NCBI GenBank assembly: GCA_029204225.1
Contig: CM055097.1
Coordinates: 12,758,721 to 12,822,720, forward strand
Direction of reading: 5' to 3'
Origin: Diphasiastrum complanatum
Lineage: Eukaryota; Streptophyta; Lycopodiopsida; Lycopodiales; Lycopodiaceae
DNA length: 64,000 nt
This document shows positions 1 to 9,925 of this stretch, piece by piece. A program made the position numbers and the translations under genes. The first letter of the stretch is position 1; each line of letters opens with the position of its first letter. The notes under the pieces are model-generated. The model ran no database searches, was not told where the DNA came from, and saw only the letters and a program-made list of their open reading frames with translations.

Positions 1-236
1 GTAGTTGATGAAATTATGGGTTGGCCATCATCAACCATAACTCTTACTGACTGGTTACCAACTTTCCCATGCATACGTACTAGGTCATGCAACCCAAAGC
101 TGAAGGGTCTCACTAGCATTGCAAAGGTCAGCTGACAACAATGTTCATGATCTTCATGATACACTTTGATCTCGAAAGCTGCTGAGTCACTGGGGAAACT
201 TACAGTCTGAACAAGATGAACTTGTTTCTTATCTTT
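1..236 (-). pseudogene. Ty3/gypsy protease region, start only, cut by window edge
   Basis: On the minus strand this continues in the same frame as the gag fragment above it, past one in-frame TAG at 237-239. The translation runs from KDKKQVHLVQTVSF to GKVGNQSVRVMVDDGQ at the window edge. In plant Ty3/gypsy elements this position holds the retropepsin active site, written D-S-G or D-T-G. Here the visible triplet is D-D-G, so the protease is probably inactive. Reverse transcriptase and integrase of the element would lie beyond position 1. The family call rests on position after a CCHC zinc knuckle and on the local hydrophobic-VMVD-G pattern. It is probably a dead copy. Confidence 0.6.
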
Positions 237-1330
237 CTAATCTTTTTTAGTGAAAGGCCCTTTGGGACACTGTCTAACTGTGTGTCCCTTGCCCATACAC
301 ACAAAGCACAAACGTTCTTGTTTGGCTTTCTCAAAATCGTCTGGTTTTAAGGGCTGTATGAGTGAAGGGCGTTTCTGAGGAGCTTCACTTTTAAATGTTT
401 CTTCTTTCTTTCTTTTTAAAAATTTCTTTTTAAATTGAAAGTCTTTTTGAGGAGGCTGCTCAGAAAGGGGCTGTTGTCTCGCGCTCTTCCTATCCACTGA
501 ATCATCATAGATTTGAGCATATCTGAGAGCTTGCTCAAGGGTAGTAGGCGAGTTTCTCTGGACCTCTACTTTATATTCATCTTTGAGGCCACGGACAAAT
601 CCCCTGATTTTCTGATAATCATCCATATTTTTAATCTTTAAAATTGCTTCTCGATACTGCGAGATATATTGGATGAGGGACTTGTCTTTCCTAGGCTTCC
701 CAGGCTATATCAAGTTGATTTTCAGGTAGGAATTCTCTTAGGAAGGCTTCTTCAAAAGCTTTCCATGACCGGGGAGTCTGCCCAGTCTCCTAGAGATTTA
801 ACCACCACTTATAGGCCATGGGCCCTAAGGAAAGACTGGCCTCAATAGCTTGCAAATGGTCAGGGTCTGTTTAAGAGCATGAATGTTCTTCCATTTGCTG
901 AGGAAGGTTTGTAGAATGTCTGCATTTCTATCCTTCTCTTCCCCTTAAAAGTAGGAGGCTTTAAATCTTTAAAAACACTGGGGTGAGACCGCAAAGTCTG
1001 ACCCGAAACTGATGGAAGTGGAGAAGGGGACAACTGAGAAGTGGAGGGAAGGCTTCCTTTTGCGGAGCTCAAAATCAACCCTTTGAGTTCAGCGAACGAG
1101 TCGTCCACACTGGACTTGAAATTGGCTAATGCCAACTTCAGTTCATCCACTTCTGTTACCAATTGGAGAAACTGCTCCTTGGTAACCAGTTCGTCGAGTT
1201 CTTCGGCGAACTGTTCCTGTTCTTCCATTTCCATAGGTTGTTTTCCTTTACTGTAAGCCAAGGCTTCTGTTTCAAGAACGTTGAAGCCTCTCTCCGGGGG
1301 TTAATCAGGTCCTTGAGGAGTGGTCATTTT
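237..1330 (-). pseudogene. Ty3/gypsy gag polyprotein, broken
   Basis: This is the structural (gag) protein of a Ty3/gypsy retroelement. The N-terminus begins near 1330 with MTTPQGPD and meets a TAA, then runs through a glutamate-rich coiled stretch (MEMEEQEQFAEELDELV, about 1215-1165). The central retrotransposon-gag domain around 950-650 reads with motifs such as GPMAYKWWLNL and SWKAFEEAFLREF. That part needs a frame change near 930 and contains another stop. The C-terminus carries a CCHC zinc knuckle, C-F-V-C then GKGHTVRQC, at about 310-270, which would bind RNA. Several stops and frameshifts make it a pseudogene. An unrelated piece of integrase lies immediately upstream at 1341-1454, so the element's own 5' end is not preserved. 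Confidence 0.8.
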
Positions 1331-1340
1331 CGGAACTGGC

Positions 1341-1454
1341 CATATCTCCAAGCTGAAACTCAACATGGCGGCGGTGACGATCAACTGAGGTCTGATAACG
1401 CTGCTGAACATGCTGTAAATGAGAACTGGCCCGGGTAATAAGCTCTCGAGCACC
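1341..1454 (-). pseudogene. Ty3/gypsy integrase C-terminal fragment
   Basis: About 38 codons on the minus strand read HLQHVQQRYQTSVDRHRRH followed by VEFQLGDM. This is the conserved stretch just before the C-terminal SH3-like/GPY region of plant Ty3/gypsy integrases, usually AQxRMKKYADRHRR then VEFQVGDMV. Both sides of the match are abrupt. Upstream comes unrelated aromatic-rich sequence and downstream comes the gag N-terminus. It is a short captured piece left by recombination between elements. Confidence 0.65.
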
Positions 1455-2814
1455 AAGGTATCCAGAAAGCCCGAGAAGGTAGAACTGCATCAACACCAGG
1501 AAGCCAATAAGGAAACTGGAAAAGAGATGGACACTCATTGCGAATAGCCGCATGATACACGTAACCATCAACCATATGTGCAAGGTGCCCCAAGAAAAGA
1601 TAGCAGCATCGGAAAACAGATATCCATAGGGCCCATGAATGAGAAGTACCAATGGCATACGGTACCCTCAAGGCCCATATCACGAGAAGAGCAACATGCC
1701 AAAAGTTCCAGAAGGTCCAAGAAATCAATGCATCATCTAAAAAGACATGATGCATGAAAATAGTGGCAACAAATCTAGAAATAGTAGAGGCCCCAACTGA
1801 CAAACTGTAGCCGAAAAACTCATCCAGAAAGGCCTCATATGGACATACCAATCCATCATAGGATAAACCAAAAACGGATGGAGAATTGGATGACCCATCA
1901 GAACTGGCCGCAAGTGTAATCCCAAAGTACACACCAGGCGCACAAGTGAGGAATAGAAGAAATGCACTGGAACGAGGAACAGGTTCCGCAACATCAGTAG
2001 CAATCATCGGAGCAATATCCACGTGTAGCTGGGAATGAGTATCAAAGCACATATGAGCAACACTGAAGTATATAGTGGCAACATCCCCAAAAACTATCCA
2101 AGAGAGGAGAAGGAATTCTCTCAAGGTACCCTGATGGTCTCGGAACACCAGAACAAAGTGGCAACTCGGCATCGGAGACCAAGCGATATGGAGCAACCTG
2201 AAATGACAGGGAACCTGAAGATCACCCAGACAAACAGTAGCTGGAACGGAGGCAATAACCCAAGCCAACAGGATATGCCAAGCCTGACAATGAGCAACAA
2301 TCCAAGGAACAGATAGAGAGCCACATGCATAATCATAGAGATATCCGCACCATAGGGGAACAGTAATATGGAAAAACCAGCACCAATCAACAGGTCCAAA
2401 TGAAAACCAAGCTATATGTAATAACCAAAAATGCCAAATATCCATAGCATTGGCATGGATTGCAGGAAACCTATATGTAGAAACACCAGGAGATGGAAGG
2501 ATGTCCGTGTACTCATCTAGAAAGATCCCAGCATATAAATACCCTAGATAAGTAATAGTGACCATCTGGCAAATATCCTCGGATGAAAAATGTGTAACAG
2601 TAAGGGCCAAAGGCGCATGAATCATGTCAGGAACCGTAGAAATATCATGAGGCAGATCACAAACCTCAAGCAGAGATCCATGGAGTAAAGCGAAAGAAGA
2701 TACAACCTGATCACCAATAGCGTCAGCAAGAACATCGGCCATAACAGACTCGAGATGGGAGATATAGAAACCAATGGAGAAGATACTGCACCAACCACCG
2801 AACCAGGAGGGCAA
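1381..2814 (-). CDS. Unidentified 477-codon tryptophan/aromatic-rich reading frame
   Basis: An open frame of 477 codons starts MPSWFGGWCSIFSIGFYISH and is very rich in W, F, H, C and L. The word LLHIAW occurs twice (WHFWLLHIAW and CHFRLLHIAW). I do not recognise a family. It begins inside the end of the gypsy protease frame (2622-3305) and occupies the place where reverse transcriptase would be expected, but no RT motif is visible. The last 20 or so codons overlap, in another frame, the integrase scrap at 1341-1454, so at least the end is not genuine. The plus strand here is poor in T, which removes minus-strand stop codons, and two other minus frames are also partly open. It may be non-coding filler of a non-autonomous element or an accessory ORF. 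Confidence 0.3.
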   Translation of the reverse strand: MPSWFGGWCSIFSIGFYISHLESVMADVLADAIGDQVVSSFALLHGSLLEVCDLPHDISTVPDMIHAPLALTVTHFSSEDICQMVTITYLGYLYAGIFLDEYTDILPSPGVSTYRFPAIHANAMDIWHFWLLHIAWFSFGPVDWCWFFHITVPLWCGYLYDYACGSLSVPWIVAHCQAWHILLAWVIASVPATVCLGDLQVPCHFRLLHIAWSPMPSCHFVLVFRDHQGTLREFLLLSWIVFGDVATIYFSVAHMCFDTHSQLHVDIAPMIATDVAEPVPRSSAFLLFLTCAPGVYFGITLAASSDGSSNSPSVFGLSYDGLVCPYEAFLDEFFGYSLSVGASTISRFVATIFMHHVFLDDALISWTFWNFWHVALLVIWALRVPYAIGTSHSWALWISVFRCCYLFLGHLAHMVDGYVYHAAIRNECPSLFQFPYWLPGVDAVLPSRAFWIPWCSRAYYPGQFSFTACSAALSDLS

Positions 2815-3719
2815 TCTGAAGTATGAGCAAAAGCAATAGTAGAAATACCACCAAGGTATACGGTCTCAATATCAATGAAACCAGGAATGACCACTGAATA
2901 CGATATCTGTGAATCAAGGCATATAGGTGCAAGGCACACAGCAACAACCTGTAGATCCGAAGCAGCATCAACCTGAGGAAGAGGACCCACGGATGGTGAA
3001 AGTGAAGCAGCAACTGATGTACTCTGAATGGAAAGAAGAGCTGCATCATCAGCCTTTGGCAAGCTACGCATAAACTGCTTCCCGGTAACCAACTGGAAGT
3101 CTTCCTGAGAATCAATGCCAACAAGTGAGTGTGTAACTGCATCAAGTACAAATGTCAATGTCTGTTGTGTCAAGTCCAGTGTAACGGCTCCAAGAGATGC
3201 AAACCAATCAGCACCAAGGATAAGATCATAACGCTCCATAGGAATAATGTAAAGATCTGTCTGTCCAGAAAAATCTCCAATGCGGTATGGTAAATGCTGA
3301 AACATCTGAGAACTAGGAAAAGAATGGGAACTGGCAACCTCAACTGTGAGAGGCTGTGAAGCAGGAACAGGTGAAGCACGTATCCGACTAGTGATATAAC
3401 TGCTAATAAAAGAATGAGTGCTGCCAATATCAACTAAAGCAATATACTCACGACCTGTAATACGTACACGTAACCGAATGGAGCAAGGACCACGACGCCC
3501 TGTCCAAGTAACAGAGGCAAGCTGAGCATGGCAAGTAGTAGAAAGTAAATTAGTGGAAGGCTCAGAGGATAGGTCAGGCTCATCAGAAATATGAATGTAG
3601 ATATCTGAATCATCTGGAGTAGTGCCCTCATGGTAAAAAACAGCAGTAGTAGTAGGGAGAGGCTGACGGCAATCACGGGCAAAATGGTCAGGACTCTTAC
3701 AACGAAAGCAAAGACGCTG
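2815..3719 (-). pseudogene. Ty3/gypsy zinc knuckle and aspartic protease
   Basis: Minus-strand coding sequence in the same frame as the gag at 3720-4157, separated from it by one TAG at 3720-3722. It opens with a CCHC knuckle (QRLCFRCKSPDHFARDC, about 3719-3669). A retropepsin domain follows, about 3475-3150, with active-site segment LVDIGSTHSFIS and the flap/C-terminal motif YDLILGADWFASLG. The catalytic triplet is D-I-G instead of D-S-G, which should abolish activity. Downstream the frame runs on to 2622 without RT motifs. The protease would cut gag-pol in the virus-like particle. It belongs to the same element as the gag and primer site up to 5419. Confidence 0.75.
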
Positions 3720-4756
3720 CTACTGAAGGTCAGCGAACTCTGCAGACGTGTAACGTCGGACAAAAGCAGGTCGAGGAGTCGGAGGATGAGGAGACGAAGG
3801 GACAATGGAGAGAGCTGGAACAAAAGGGGCAGGTGTAGGGGTGGACGCAACGGGAAAAGATGAAGCAGAAGGATGGGGTCGGGAGAAGCGGGAAGGAAGA
3901 GTGTTAGAGTACTTATGCTGTAAAGTACTGGCAAGAGACATCGCCTCAACAAGTGTGGGAGGACGGAAGGAAGAAACATCATAACGTAAAGCACCACGAA
4001 GCCCAGCAATGTAACGAGAAATAAGCTCAGTGGGCTGTAGATATGTGAAAAGATACGAAAGCTCCATAAACTGATCTGTATAAGAAGCAAGATCACTGGT
4101 CTGAGTGAGACTACGGAATGTATCACGTTGGCGGTCGAGCCATTGAGGGTCAATCATAGCATGACGGAGGTCCTGGCGAAAAGTATGCCATAAATGGAGC
4201 CCTTCCTGATCAGGATCAGCTCTATAAACTCGCCACCATGTAAAGCAGCCAACTGGATCTTCTGAGGATCAGTCTTAGGGTAGATCTGAAAATATGTGTC
4301 AAGCTTAGCAAACCAATTCTCTAATAAGTTCCCGTCAGAGGAACCGGAATAGGTAGCAAGTTGTACCCTATCACGAAAGTCTCAAGCAAAGTGTGGCTCA
4401 GGAAGTGGGGGACGTGAAAAGAAACCAGGAGATGGGTTAGGTGGAATGAACGGTCCACCACCAGGCTGACTAGCAGAGGAAGATGGAAATCCAAATGGAG
4501 GGGGAGTCCCAAATGAAGGAAAAACACGAGCTTTACCAGGACCATGAGGCTGTAAAGAATCAATTTGTGACTGCATAGTAGCAAAGCCGGTCATAACGGT
4601 ATCGAAGCGAAGAACGAGGCCAGAAAGGGTCTCATCCATGTGACGAAACTGATCGGATAAGGTTTCTTGAGCAGTCTCACTCGGGGTAGGTGAATGTGCC
4701 ATAATGATAGTGGAAGGAATAGACGAAAACTTGAGAGAGCGGACTCTTGTCGTCAC
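3720..4756 (-). pseudogene. Ty3/gypsy gag, broken
   Basis: The N-terminus starts at 4756 or at the internal methionine of MAHSPTPSETAQETLSDQ and holds a short helical repeat (QFRHMDETLSGLVLRFD). A G/P/F-rich linker and a TGA at 4382 follow. Beyond that TGA the same frame reads DFRDRVQLATYSGSSDGNLL and LENWFAKLDTYFQIYP, which is the start of the retrotransposon-gag domain. A frameshift near 4235 leads to the 4157-3720 frame (LDRQRDTFRSLTQTSDLAS, YTDQFMELSYLF, YIAGLRGALR), the core of that domain. A TAG then separates it from the zinc knuckle. The protein would assemble the particle. One TGA, one frameshift and one TAG indicate decay. Confidence 0.8.
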
Positions 4757-5407
4757 CCCAAATTAGTCGATTAAAACCACTATTATCACAACTAAGAAAG
4801 GACAGCAATCAGCAAATGAAAAAAAAGTGAAAATGAAGGCTGTAAAAATGCGCTGGACATCTGGACATCCAGGAGGCAAGTGACAAATTGGAGTATCAAA
4901 CGGAGTCGGGATTTCGTGAAATTTGGTTGAGGATGGGCGATGGACAGCTTGCAAACAAGGTGTGAAAAATGGCTGCAAACAGAGACAAAAATGGACGAAA
5001 GTGACAAGTATGAAGCGGCTGGACAGCCTGCAAACAAAAGTGAAAAGAGGGCTGAAAATGGAAGGAGGAACGGACGAAAGAGATGAGGGAATTGGGCGCT
5101 GGAGAGCCTACAAACAAGCTGGAAATGGGTGATAGAGGGTTGGAACTTGGGCGCCGGAAATAATCTGCCCAAAAAAAAAAAAAAAAAAAAAAAATTTCAT
5201 CCGCCAAATTTAGCGGAAGTACTTCCGCTAACTATCTGCTAAAGCTCCGCCAAGGAAAATGCTTTGATAGGAGCTGGTCCTCCTCCAAACTGTGTTGAAT
5301 GTCGCTGAAGCAAAGAGACGAAAGCCCTCAGCAAAGAGAGAAAAATCAGCAAGGAAAATGGGCACCCAATCAAAAAATTAGATCTGAAATTCAGCAATCG
5401 GGAAAGT
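4757..5407 (-). other. Gypsy leader with 24-base A run
   Basis: Leader between the primer site and gag of the minus-strand element. It contains a homopolymer of about 24 A at 5170-5193 on the plus strand. Around 4860-5150 there are loosely repeated words such as GGACAGC-TGCAAACAA and GTGAAAA. No gene is seen. Confidence 0.5.
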
Positions 5408-5419
5408 GCTCTGATACCA
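5408..5419 (-). other. Retroelement primer binding site (tRNA-Met initiator)
   Basis: The minus strand reads TGGTATCAGAGC, the standard plant primer site complementary to the 3' end of initiator tRNA-Met. It fixes the 5' end of the internal region of the minus-strand gypsy element whose gag starts at 4756. The LTR must therefore lie on the high-coordinate side. Confidence 0.8.
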
Positions 5420-5420
5420 A

Positions 5421-5757
5421 GTTACGAATAGAGCCACAGCTGATCTAGAGCTAAGCTATGAAAGCATCACATAAGCAAGACTTAAGCTATGAAAGCAGCA
5501 CATAAGCAAGACTTAACCCTAGAAAGCAGGAAAGAGAGAGATTAAGGAGACTAAAGAGAGAGGTCAATATCATCAGCTGAATAACAAATGACACAGTTTC
5601 CCTACTTATAGCCAAGAGGAAGCTTCCGGTGGCTAGGGCCCAACTGGGAGGAAAAATAGTACGCCCTCTCAGAAGGCCCCCACTCTCCAGTAATATGTCC
5701 AAATGGCCTAATAATGAATAATAAGGCCAACGGCCAACCATATAGTCTAAGTGTCAC
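5421..5757 (-). repeat. Probable 5' LTR of the minus-strand gypsy element (limits approximate)
   Basis: This stretch lies immediately 5' (minus strand) of the tRNA-Met primer site, which is the position of the 5' LTR. It contains a direct duplication: the 26-29 bp word with AAGCTATGAAAGCA-CACATAAGCAAGACTTAA occurs at about 5453-5482 and again at 5486-5515. I could not identify a matching second LTR in the window, so the exact ends are inferred. The GA-rich tract at 5530-5560 belongs to it. Confidence 0.45.
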
Positions 5758-5919
5758 TAATGAATAAAAAAGGGCCCAAGGCCTGCTTATGCATAAAGTA
5801 AAGTAAATGTAAATGGACGCGGCGAATGTAATGAGCCGAGTCCATAACTTTCACTGTTGGAGAGACGCTGAAAATGGGCGAAGACAAGGCGAAGCAAGTC
5901 AGATGCAAGGCAGGGCGTT

Positions 5920-6345
5920 GTGTGGGCGAAGGGCGATGCAAGGAATCGAAGGCAGCCAAATGACTTTGATTGTACCGATTGGGAGGCCATGCAGGGTCCG
6001 CATGGTGCACAGGATGAGGCACGGGATGAGGCACAGGATGATCCAGAGGATGGTGCACATGATGAGTCCCAGAGCCCAGAGCATTTGTATTCGGATGCCC
6101 AGCTGGACGACTTGATTGCAAAGTTGGACTCAGAGGCCCAGCAGATGCCGAGCGTCAGGGTGCCCCCATCCTCTCTAGCCAGCATGCCCTACACAGAGTC
6201 TCAGCCAGAGCAGCTACACGAGGTGCCTGCAGTTCCTCCTGTTCCTCAGAGGGTGTATGTGCGCCGCACAGCACCTCCAGTGCCACCGATGCCATTGAGG
6301 CCTGCAGCCCTGTTGAAGGGTTTGCGGATCCCAAAGCAACCCTAA
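5920..6345 (+). CDS. Acidic, proline-rich hypothetical ORF
   Basis: A 141-codon frame beginning MWAKGDARNRRQPNDFDCTD. A repeated 12-base unit near 6008-6066 encodes the run AQDEARDEAQDDPEDGAHDE. This is followed by a helical segment (LYSDAQLDDLIAKLDSEAQQ) and a proline-rich tail. I do not recognise a family. An acidic and then proline-rich tail is common at the C-terminus of plant transposon proteins, and it lies just upstream of a gypsy LTR, so it is probably a transposon remnant. Codon-length repetition and the absence of stops over 140 codons support coding origin. Function is unknown. Confidence 0.35.
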   Translation: MWAKGDARNRRQPNDFDCTDWEAMQGPHGAQDEARDEAQDDPEDGAHDESQSPEHLYSDAQLDDLIAKLDSEAQQMPSVRVPPSSLASMPYTESQPEQLHEVPAVPPVPQRVYVRRTAPPVPPMPLRPAALLKGLRIPKQP

Positions 6346-6349
6346 CCCT

Positions 6350-7059
6350 AGTTAATAAGTGAGAGGGATTTGGCACCCTGCGTGTGTAAGTCCAACCCGA
6401 TGATCACATAGTTATTTGATTGATTAGTTAAAAGTTAATAAAAGGACTTTAGGCCTTTTTGCGGGACTTTTAATGTCGCAGGGCCTAAATGTCAAGTTAG
6501 TGAATAAAGTTGGGTTTCCCTCCAATTTTGATGGTTCCCACACTTTTTAAATTTGAATAAAAAGAGAGGCAAGACTGGACCAATAGGATTCAGAGGCCAG
6601 GGTCCTCCTCTCTACTATAAAAAGGGACCAACTCGAGTTGCTCCTCATGTTCATTTTCTCATTTCAATAAAGCAGATTGGTTCTCTTTAGAAATGGATTG
6701 ATGAATGTCCTTGCTTTTCCTCTCTTTTCCTCCATTTCTCATGCTTTCTTTGGATTTTGCAAATTGTTGGATCTGATCATTATTGGGATTGATATTTCTT
6801 ATGCTTTTTGTGAGAGAGAAAGGGAGAGAGAGAAGAGTAAGTTTCTATCATTGTTGTGGATTTAGGGTTAATGGAAGTAGGGTTAATGGATGTAGTGTTA
6901 ATGGATGTTAGTGTTAGATCCTCCATTCATGTTGAAATCTGAACTATACTATCGCTCTCATGGGAACGAACCTACGCGTGACAACTAACTCCGTCTCTTT
7001 GGTGCTAGATTGACTAGATCTTGGATTCAGGTTAGGCAAGGAAAGAAACCCACTACAAT
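6350..7059 (+). repeat. 5' LTR of Tat/Athila-like Ty3/gypsy element
   Basis: The region ends ACTACA two bases before a tRNA-Asp primer site, which fixes its right end. It has a TATA-type promoter (CTATAAAAAGG at 6614-6624), then a polyadenylation-type AATAAA at 6666-6671, in the order expected of an LTR. A GA tract lies at 6810-6835. A 16-18 bp word with GGGTTAATGGA is repeated three times at about 6865-6910. The left end is uncertain, about 6350. No second copy of this LTR was found downstream. Confidence 0.65.
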
Positions 7060-7061
7060 TT

Positions 7062-7079
7062 TGGCGCCGTTGCCGGGGA
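7062..7079 (+). other. Primer binding site (tRNA-Asp type)
   Basis: TGGCGCCGTTGCCGGGGA is the well-known primer site of plant Athila/Tat-group Ty3/gypsy elements, complementary to the 3' end of a tRNA-Asp. It gives orientation (plus) and the start of the internal region. Confidence 0.85.
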
Positions 7080-7149
7080 GCTACGCCAATTTTTCAGTTT
7101 GCAGCATGTTTGGCTGATGGTTAGCTTGCATTAGGCATCTTGTCGTGGC

Positions 7150-7887
7150 ATGAATAGTGTTAAAAAAAATATTATAATCAGATTTGGATGTCCGATCGAA
7201 ATTGTCAGTGATCAGGGTACACACTTTGTTAATCAAACAATAAAGTATTTACTGGAAGATTTTTTTGTTATACACAGATTTAGTACTCCCTATTATCCCA
7301 AAGGGAATGGCCAAGCTGAATCTTCCAATAAGATTCTCTGCACCATTATGACAAAGACAGTTGAAGCGAGTCGGTCTGATTGGGAACATAAACTGTATGC
7401 AGCATTATGGGCATTCAGAACCGCTTACAAAAATAGTACAAATCAAACACCTTTTCAACTGGTTTATGGTCAAGATGTTGTTATGCCATTTGAATTTTTA
7501 ATCCCATCTTTACGCATAGCAGCAACGGAACGATTACATGATGATCAGTCTTTACAACTTCGTCATGAAGCGTTGCACAAATTATGTGAAACCCGATTGA
7601 TGACAGTTCATGCCTTAGCAGCAGAGAAAGCCCGCCGCAAGGCATGGCACGATCGTCGATTGCACAAGAAAGATCTGGAAGCAAGAAATCTTGCATTGAT
7701 GTACAAAACCAAGCTGATCAAGGGTAAGTTGAAGTTTATTGGGGAAGGCCCGTATAAAGTGAAGGAAATCCTGAACTATGGCGCAGTAATTCTTGAGCAC
7801 TTGGATGGAAAACGATTTGATACTCCGGTAAATGGCAGCCGATTACGCAAGTTTCGGCAGTCTGCTCCGCCAGTTCAGCAAGCCTGA
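7150..7887 (+). pseudogene. Ty3/gypsy integrase, C-terminal half
   Basis: Integrase inserts the retroelement cDNA into the chromosome. From about codon 8 the frame matches the second half of a Tat/Athila-type integrase. It has the second catalytic Asp in IEIVSDQGTHFVNQ and the catalytic Glu in GNGQAESSNK. These are followed by the conserved WEHKLYAALWAFRTAYK and TPFQLVYGQDVVMPFEF and a C-terminal GEGPYKV chromatin/DNA-binding region. The first catalytic Asp, the HHCC zinc domain, and all of gag, protease, RT and RNase H are missing. Only about 60 bases of leader separate this frame from the primer site, so one large deletion removed most of pol. The apparent start codon lies in the leader and is not the natural start. 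Confidence 0.85.
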
Positions 7888-8125
7888 TCTCAATATATTT
7901 TTTCATTTTATTTGTTTTTAATTTTTTGTTTTCAGAAATTAATTTGCTGACTTTTTTTGGAAAAAGACAGTTAAAAAAAAATAAAAAATATAAAAAAATA
8001 AATAAGGAAAGACTGATGAGCAAAAGTCAGGAAGTCATCAGCATAAGGAAAAGGAAACATAGAATTTTTACGGAAAATGACTTAGAAAACCACTGTTTTG
8101 GGCAGATTTGGCCAATACAGTATCA

Positions 8126-8456
8126 GAAACCTTCGCTGAGCTCTCAAACTGTACATTCACCCTTGATTTATCTAAATTGAGGTGGGCGAAGGTTTCTGAC
8201 AAGAGAAAATTCAATTTTTGAGTCAGGCGAATGTTCAGTGATATGCCATTTTGGGAACCTTCGCCGAGCATCATAACGTCACTATGAACCTTCGCCGACC
8301 TGCTAGATTATCTTAAAATGTCAAAATTAGGTTGTCCATAGGTTCAGATTGTGAAAAAAAAGCATTTATGACAGTACCTGGGCGAAGGTTCATCCTTCGC
8401 CAGCCTTGGAAAACGTTCGCCTGATAGGTTCAGATCCCTAGAAACCTTCGCCGAGA
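8126..8456 (+). repeat. Scattered AACCTTCGCCGA motif array, both orientations
   Basis: About nine copies of a 10-15 bp motif lie at irregular spacing in 330 bp. Forward copies (GAACCTTCGCCGA) are at 8126, 8253, 8286 and 8441, with variants near 8392 and 8412. Reverse copies (GGCGAAGGTT and GGCGAATGTT) are at 8184, 8222 and 8380. The same family occurs at 38131-38755. The array lies between integrase and the third ORF. Function is unknown; see findings. Confidence 0.75.
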
Positions 8457-8697
8457 TTTTTATAGCCTATTTTTACAGTATTGTACCTGCCTGCAAATTT
8501 TTGTTCAGAACTGATCAGCCCAACTACTATTCAGTGTAATGGACCCACCAAATTCACCTATAAGTTGGCTGAATTCGATTCATTCCTCACTTGTACTAGC
8601 GAAGCTCTTGCGAATTTTTCTTGCAACCAAAGCCTTCGAAATTTCCTGCATTGCCTTCTGATACACTTTCACGCGTTATAATTCCTTTTCGATCATC

Positions 8698-9925
8698 ATG
8701 TCTTCTACCGATACTTCCCAGTCTCCGCGCTATACTATCCATCGTGATGTCCCATCTGCAACGGACATCATGATTCTTCCTAGCACAAGCATGGTCACTC
8801 AATGGATGACCCTTGCGGAGCCTCTACTTACTGCAATGGGTATTCATGAGAGCCTTTTCGAGACGCATCAATATGGATTTCATCACTCTTGCCTTCAGTA
8901 CGTGGAAGGAAGAGAAATCCAAATTTTATATCACCTTCCAAGGAGCCACACACAAGGTGCGTGTCACTGAGGCCGCACTTGCAGCTATAGGAATCTCATC
9001 CGGTACGCAAGCCTCACCCAATCACAAGCACGCCAAACAGGCCATCAAGCCATACATTGACCTCACCAATGATCTGCACTGGACTAATGATGGCTATCTT
9101 CTGGAAGCCATCACTGAGCCTTCCATTCACGCCGCTGCCCAGTTGTTGAATCATTTCCTGATGGTTGGCAACCTCATGAAAGACCGCATCACATCTCAAA
9201 TCCTTCACAGGATAGTGGAGTCCCACACAAAGTTGGCCAAAGCCCCTCTTGAACCATATAACTGGTTCAAGACTATTTCTGGTGAGCTCAAGCGAGCTAT
9301 TAAGGCCAATACAAAGGAGCAGTTCGCCGCTGGCTCTCTATTGTCCCTCTTAGCCGCTTCTCACTTAGAAAACAGAATCCATGGCTTCCACCTGGATTCT
9401 GTGCTTTCGGTTTACGAAGAAGCACCGGCCGAGTCATCTCATCAGGCCTCAAGTTCTCATAGTCGTCGTCGTCCACGCAGCGAGATCATAATTCTTGACT
9501 CGCCTTCCACGTCACGACGACATACTACGCATACCTCATCAGCTGCGCTTCCACCACCTGCTGCTGTTCGCACTGAACTTCCCATTCTCCTCGCCTCTGA
9601 TGCTTCCCTCGCCTCTGCTCCCATACAAGGACAGTCTGTGACCATTGGGCCTACCATTCCCATCACAGCTGCCCAGGCCGCCTCACCCCCGCACACCGAA
9701 GCAACCTCACCCAACACAGAGTTCTTCATGGATATGTTCGATGATTCCGACCCCCTTGGGGCCACCGAAATCTTTGAAATGCCCCAGAGCCCAACGCCCT
9801 TTGAACCCCAATCCCCTGGAAGAGGATTCGGGCATATCCATGAAGCTACTGTTGGTGTCGAAGATGCCAGTCAGCAACCACCCACACAGTCAGCCCAGCC
9901 ACACTTCGGGTCGACACAGCTGTAA
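8698..9925 (+). pseudogene. Third ORF of Tat/Athila-like element, N-terminal part
   Basis: Downstream of integrase in the same orientation. The start is MSSTDTSQSPRYTIHRDVPS in frame 1, moving to frame 2 near 8870-8900. From there the sequence reads KSKFYITFQGATHKVRVTEA, LAAIGIS and AAQLLNHFLMVGNLMKDRIT, then SQILHRIVES and GELKRAIKANTKEQFAAGSL. A serine/proline-rich, arginine-dotted linker follows (SHSRRRPRSEIII). The pattern resembles the putative plant transposon protein domain found in Athila-type third ORFs, a resemblance by eye only. A diverged homologue at 45.56-45.84 kb shows that the central helices were selected as protein. It ends in TAA at 9925, after which coding resumes in another frame. 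Role unknown; structural or envelope-like functions have been proposed for such ORFs. Confidence 0.55.

Noticed and set aside
1388-1404. Minus-strand GTTATCAGACC looked like a tRNA-Met primer site before the first gag
   Set aside because: Translated, it is the QRYQTSVD part of a gypsy integrase fragment (1341-1454), so the resemblance is chance.
3434-4153. 239-codon leucine-rich minus-strand frame
   Set aside because: It overlaps the gag and zinc-knuckle frame, which carries the real motifs.
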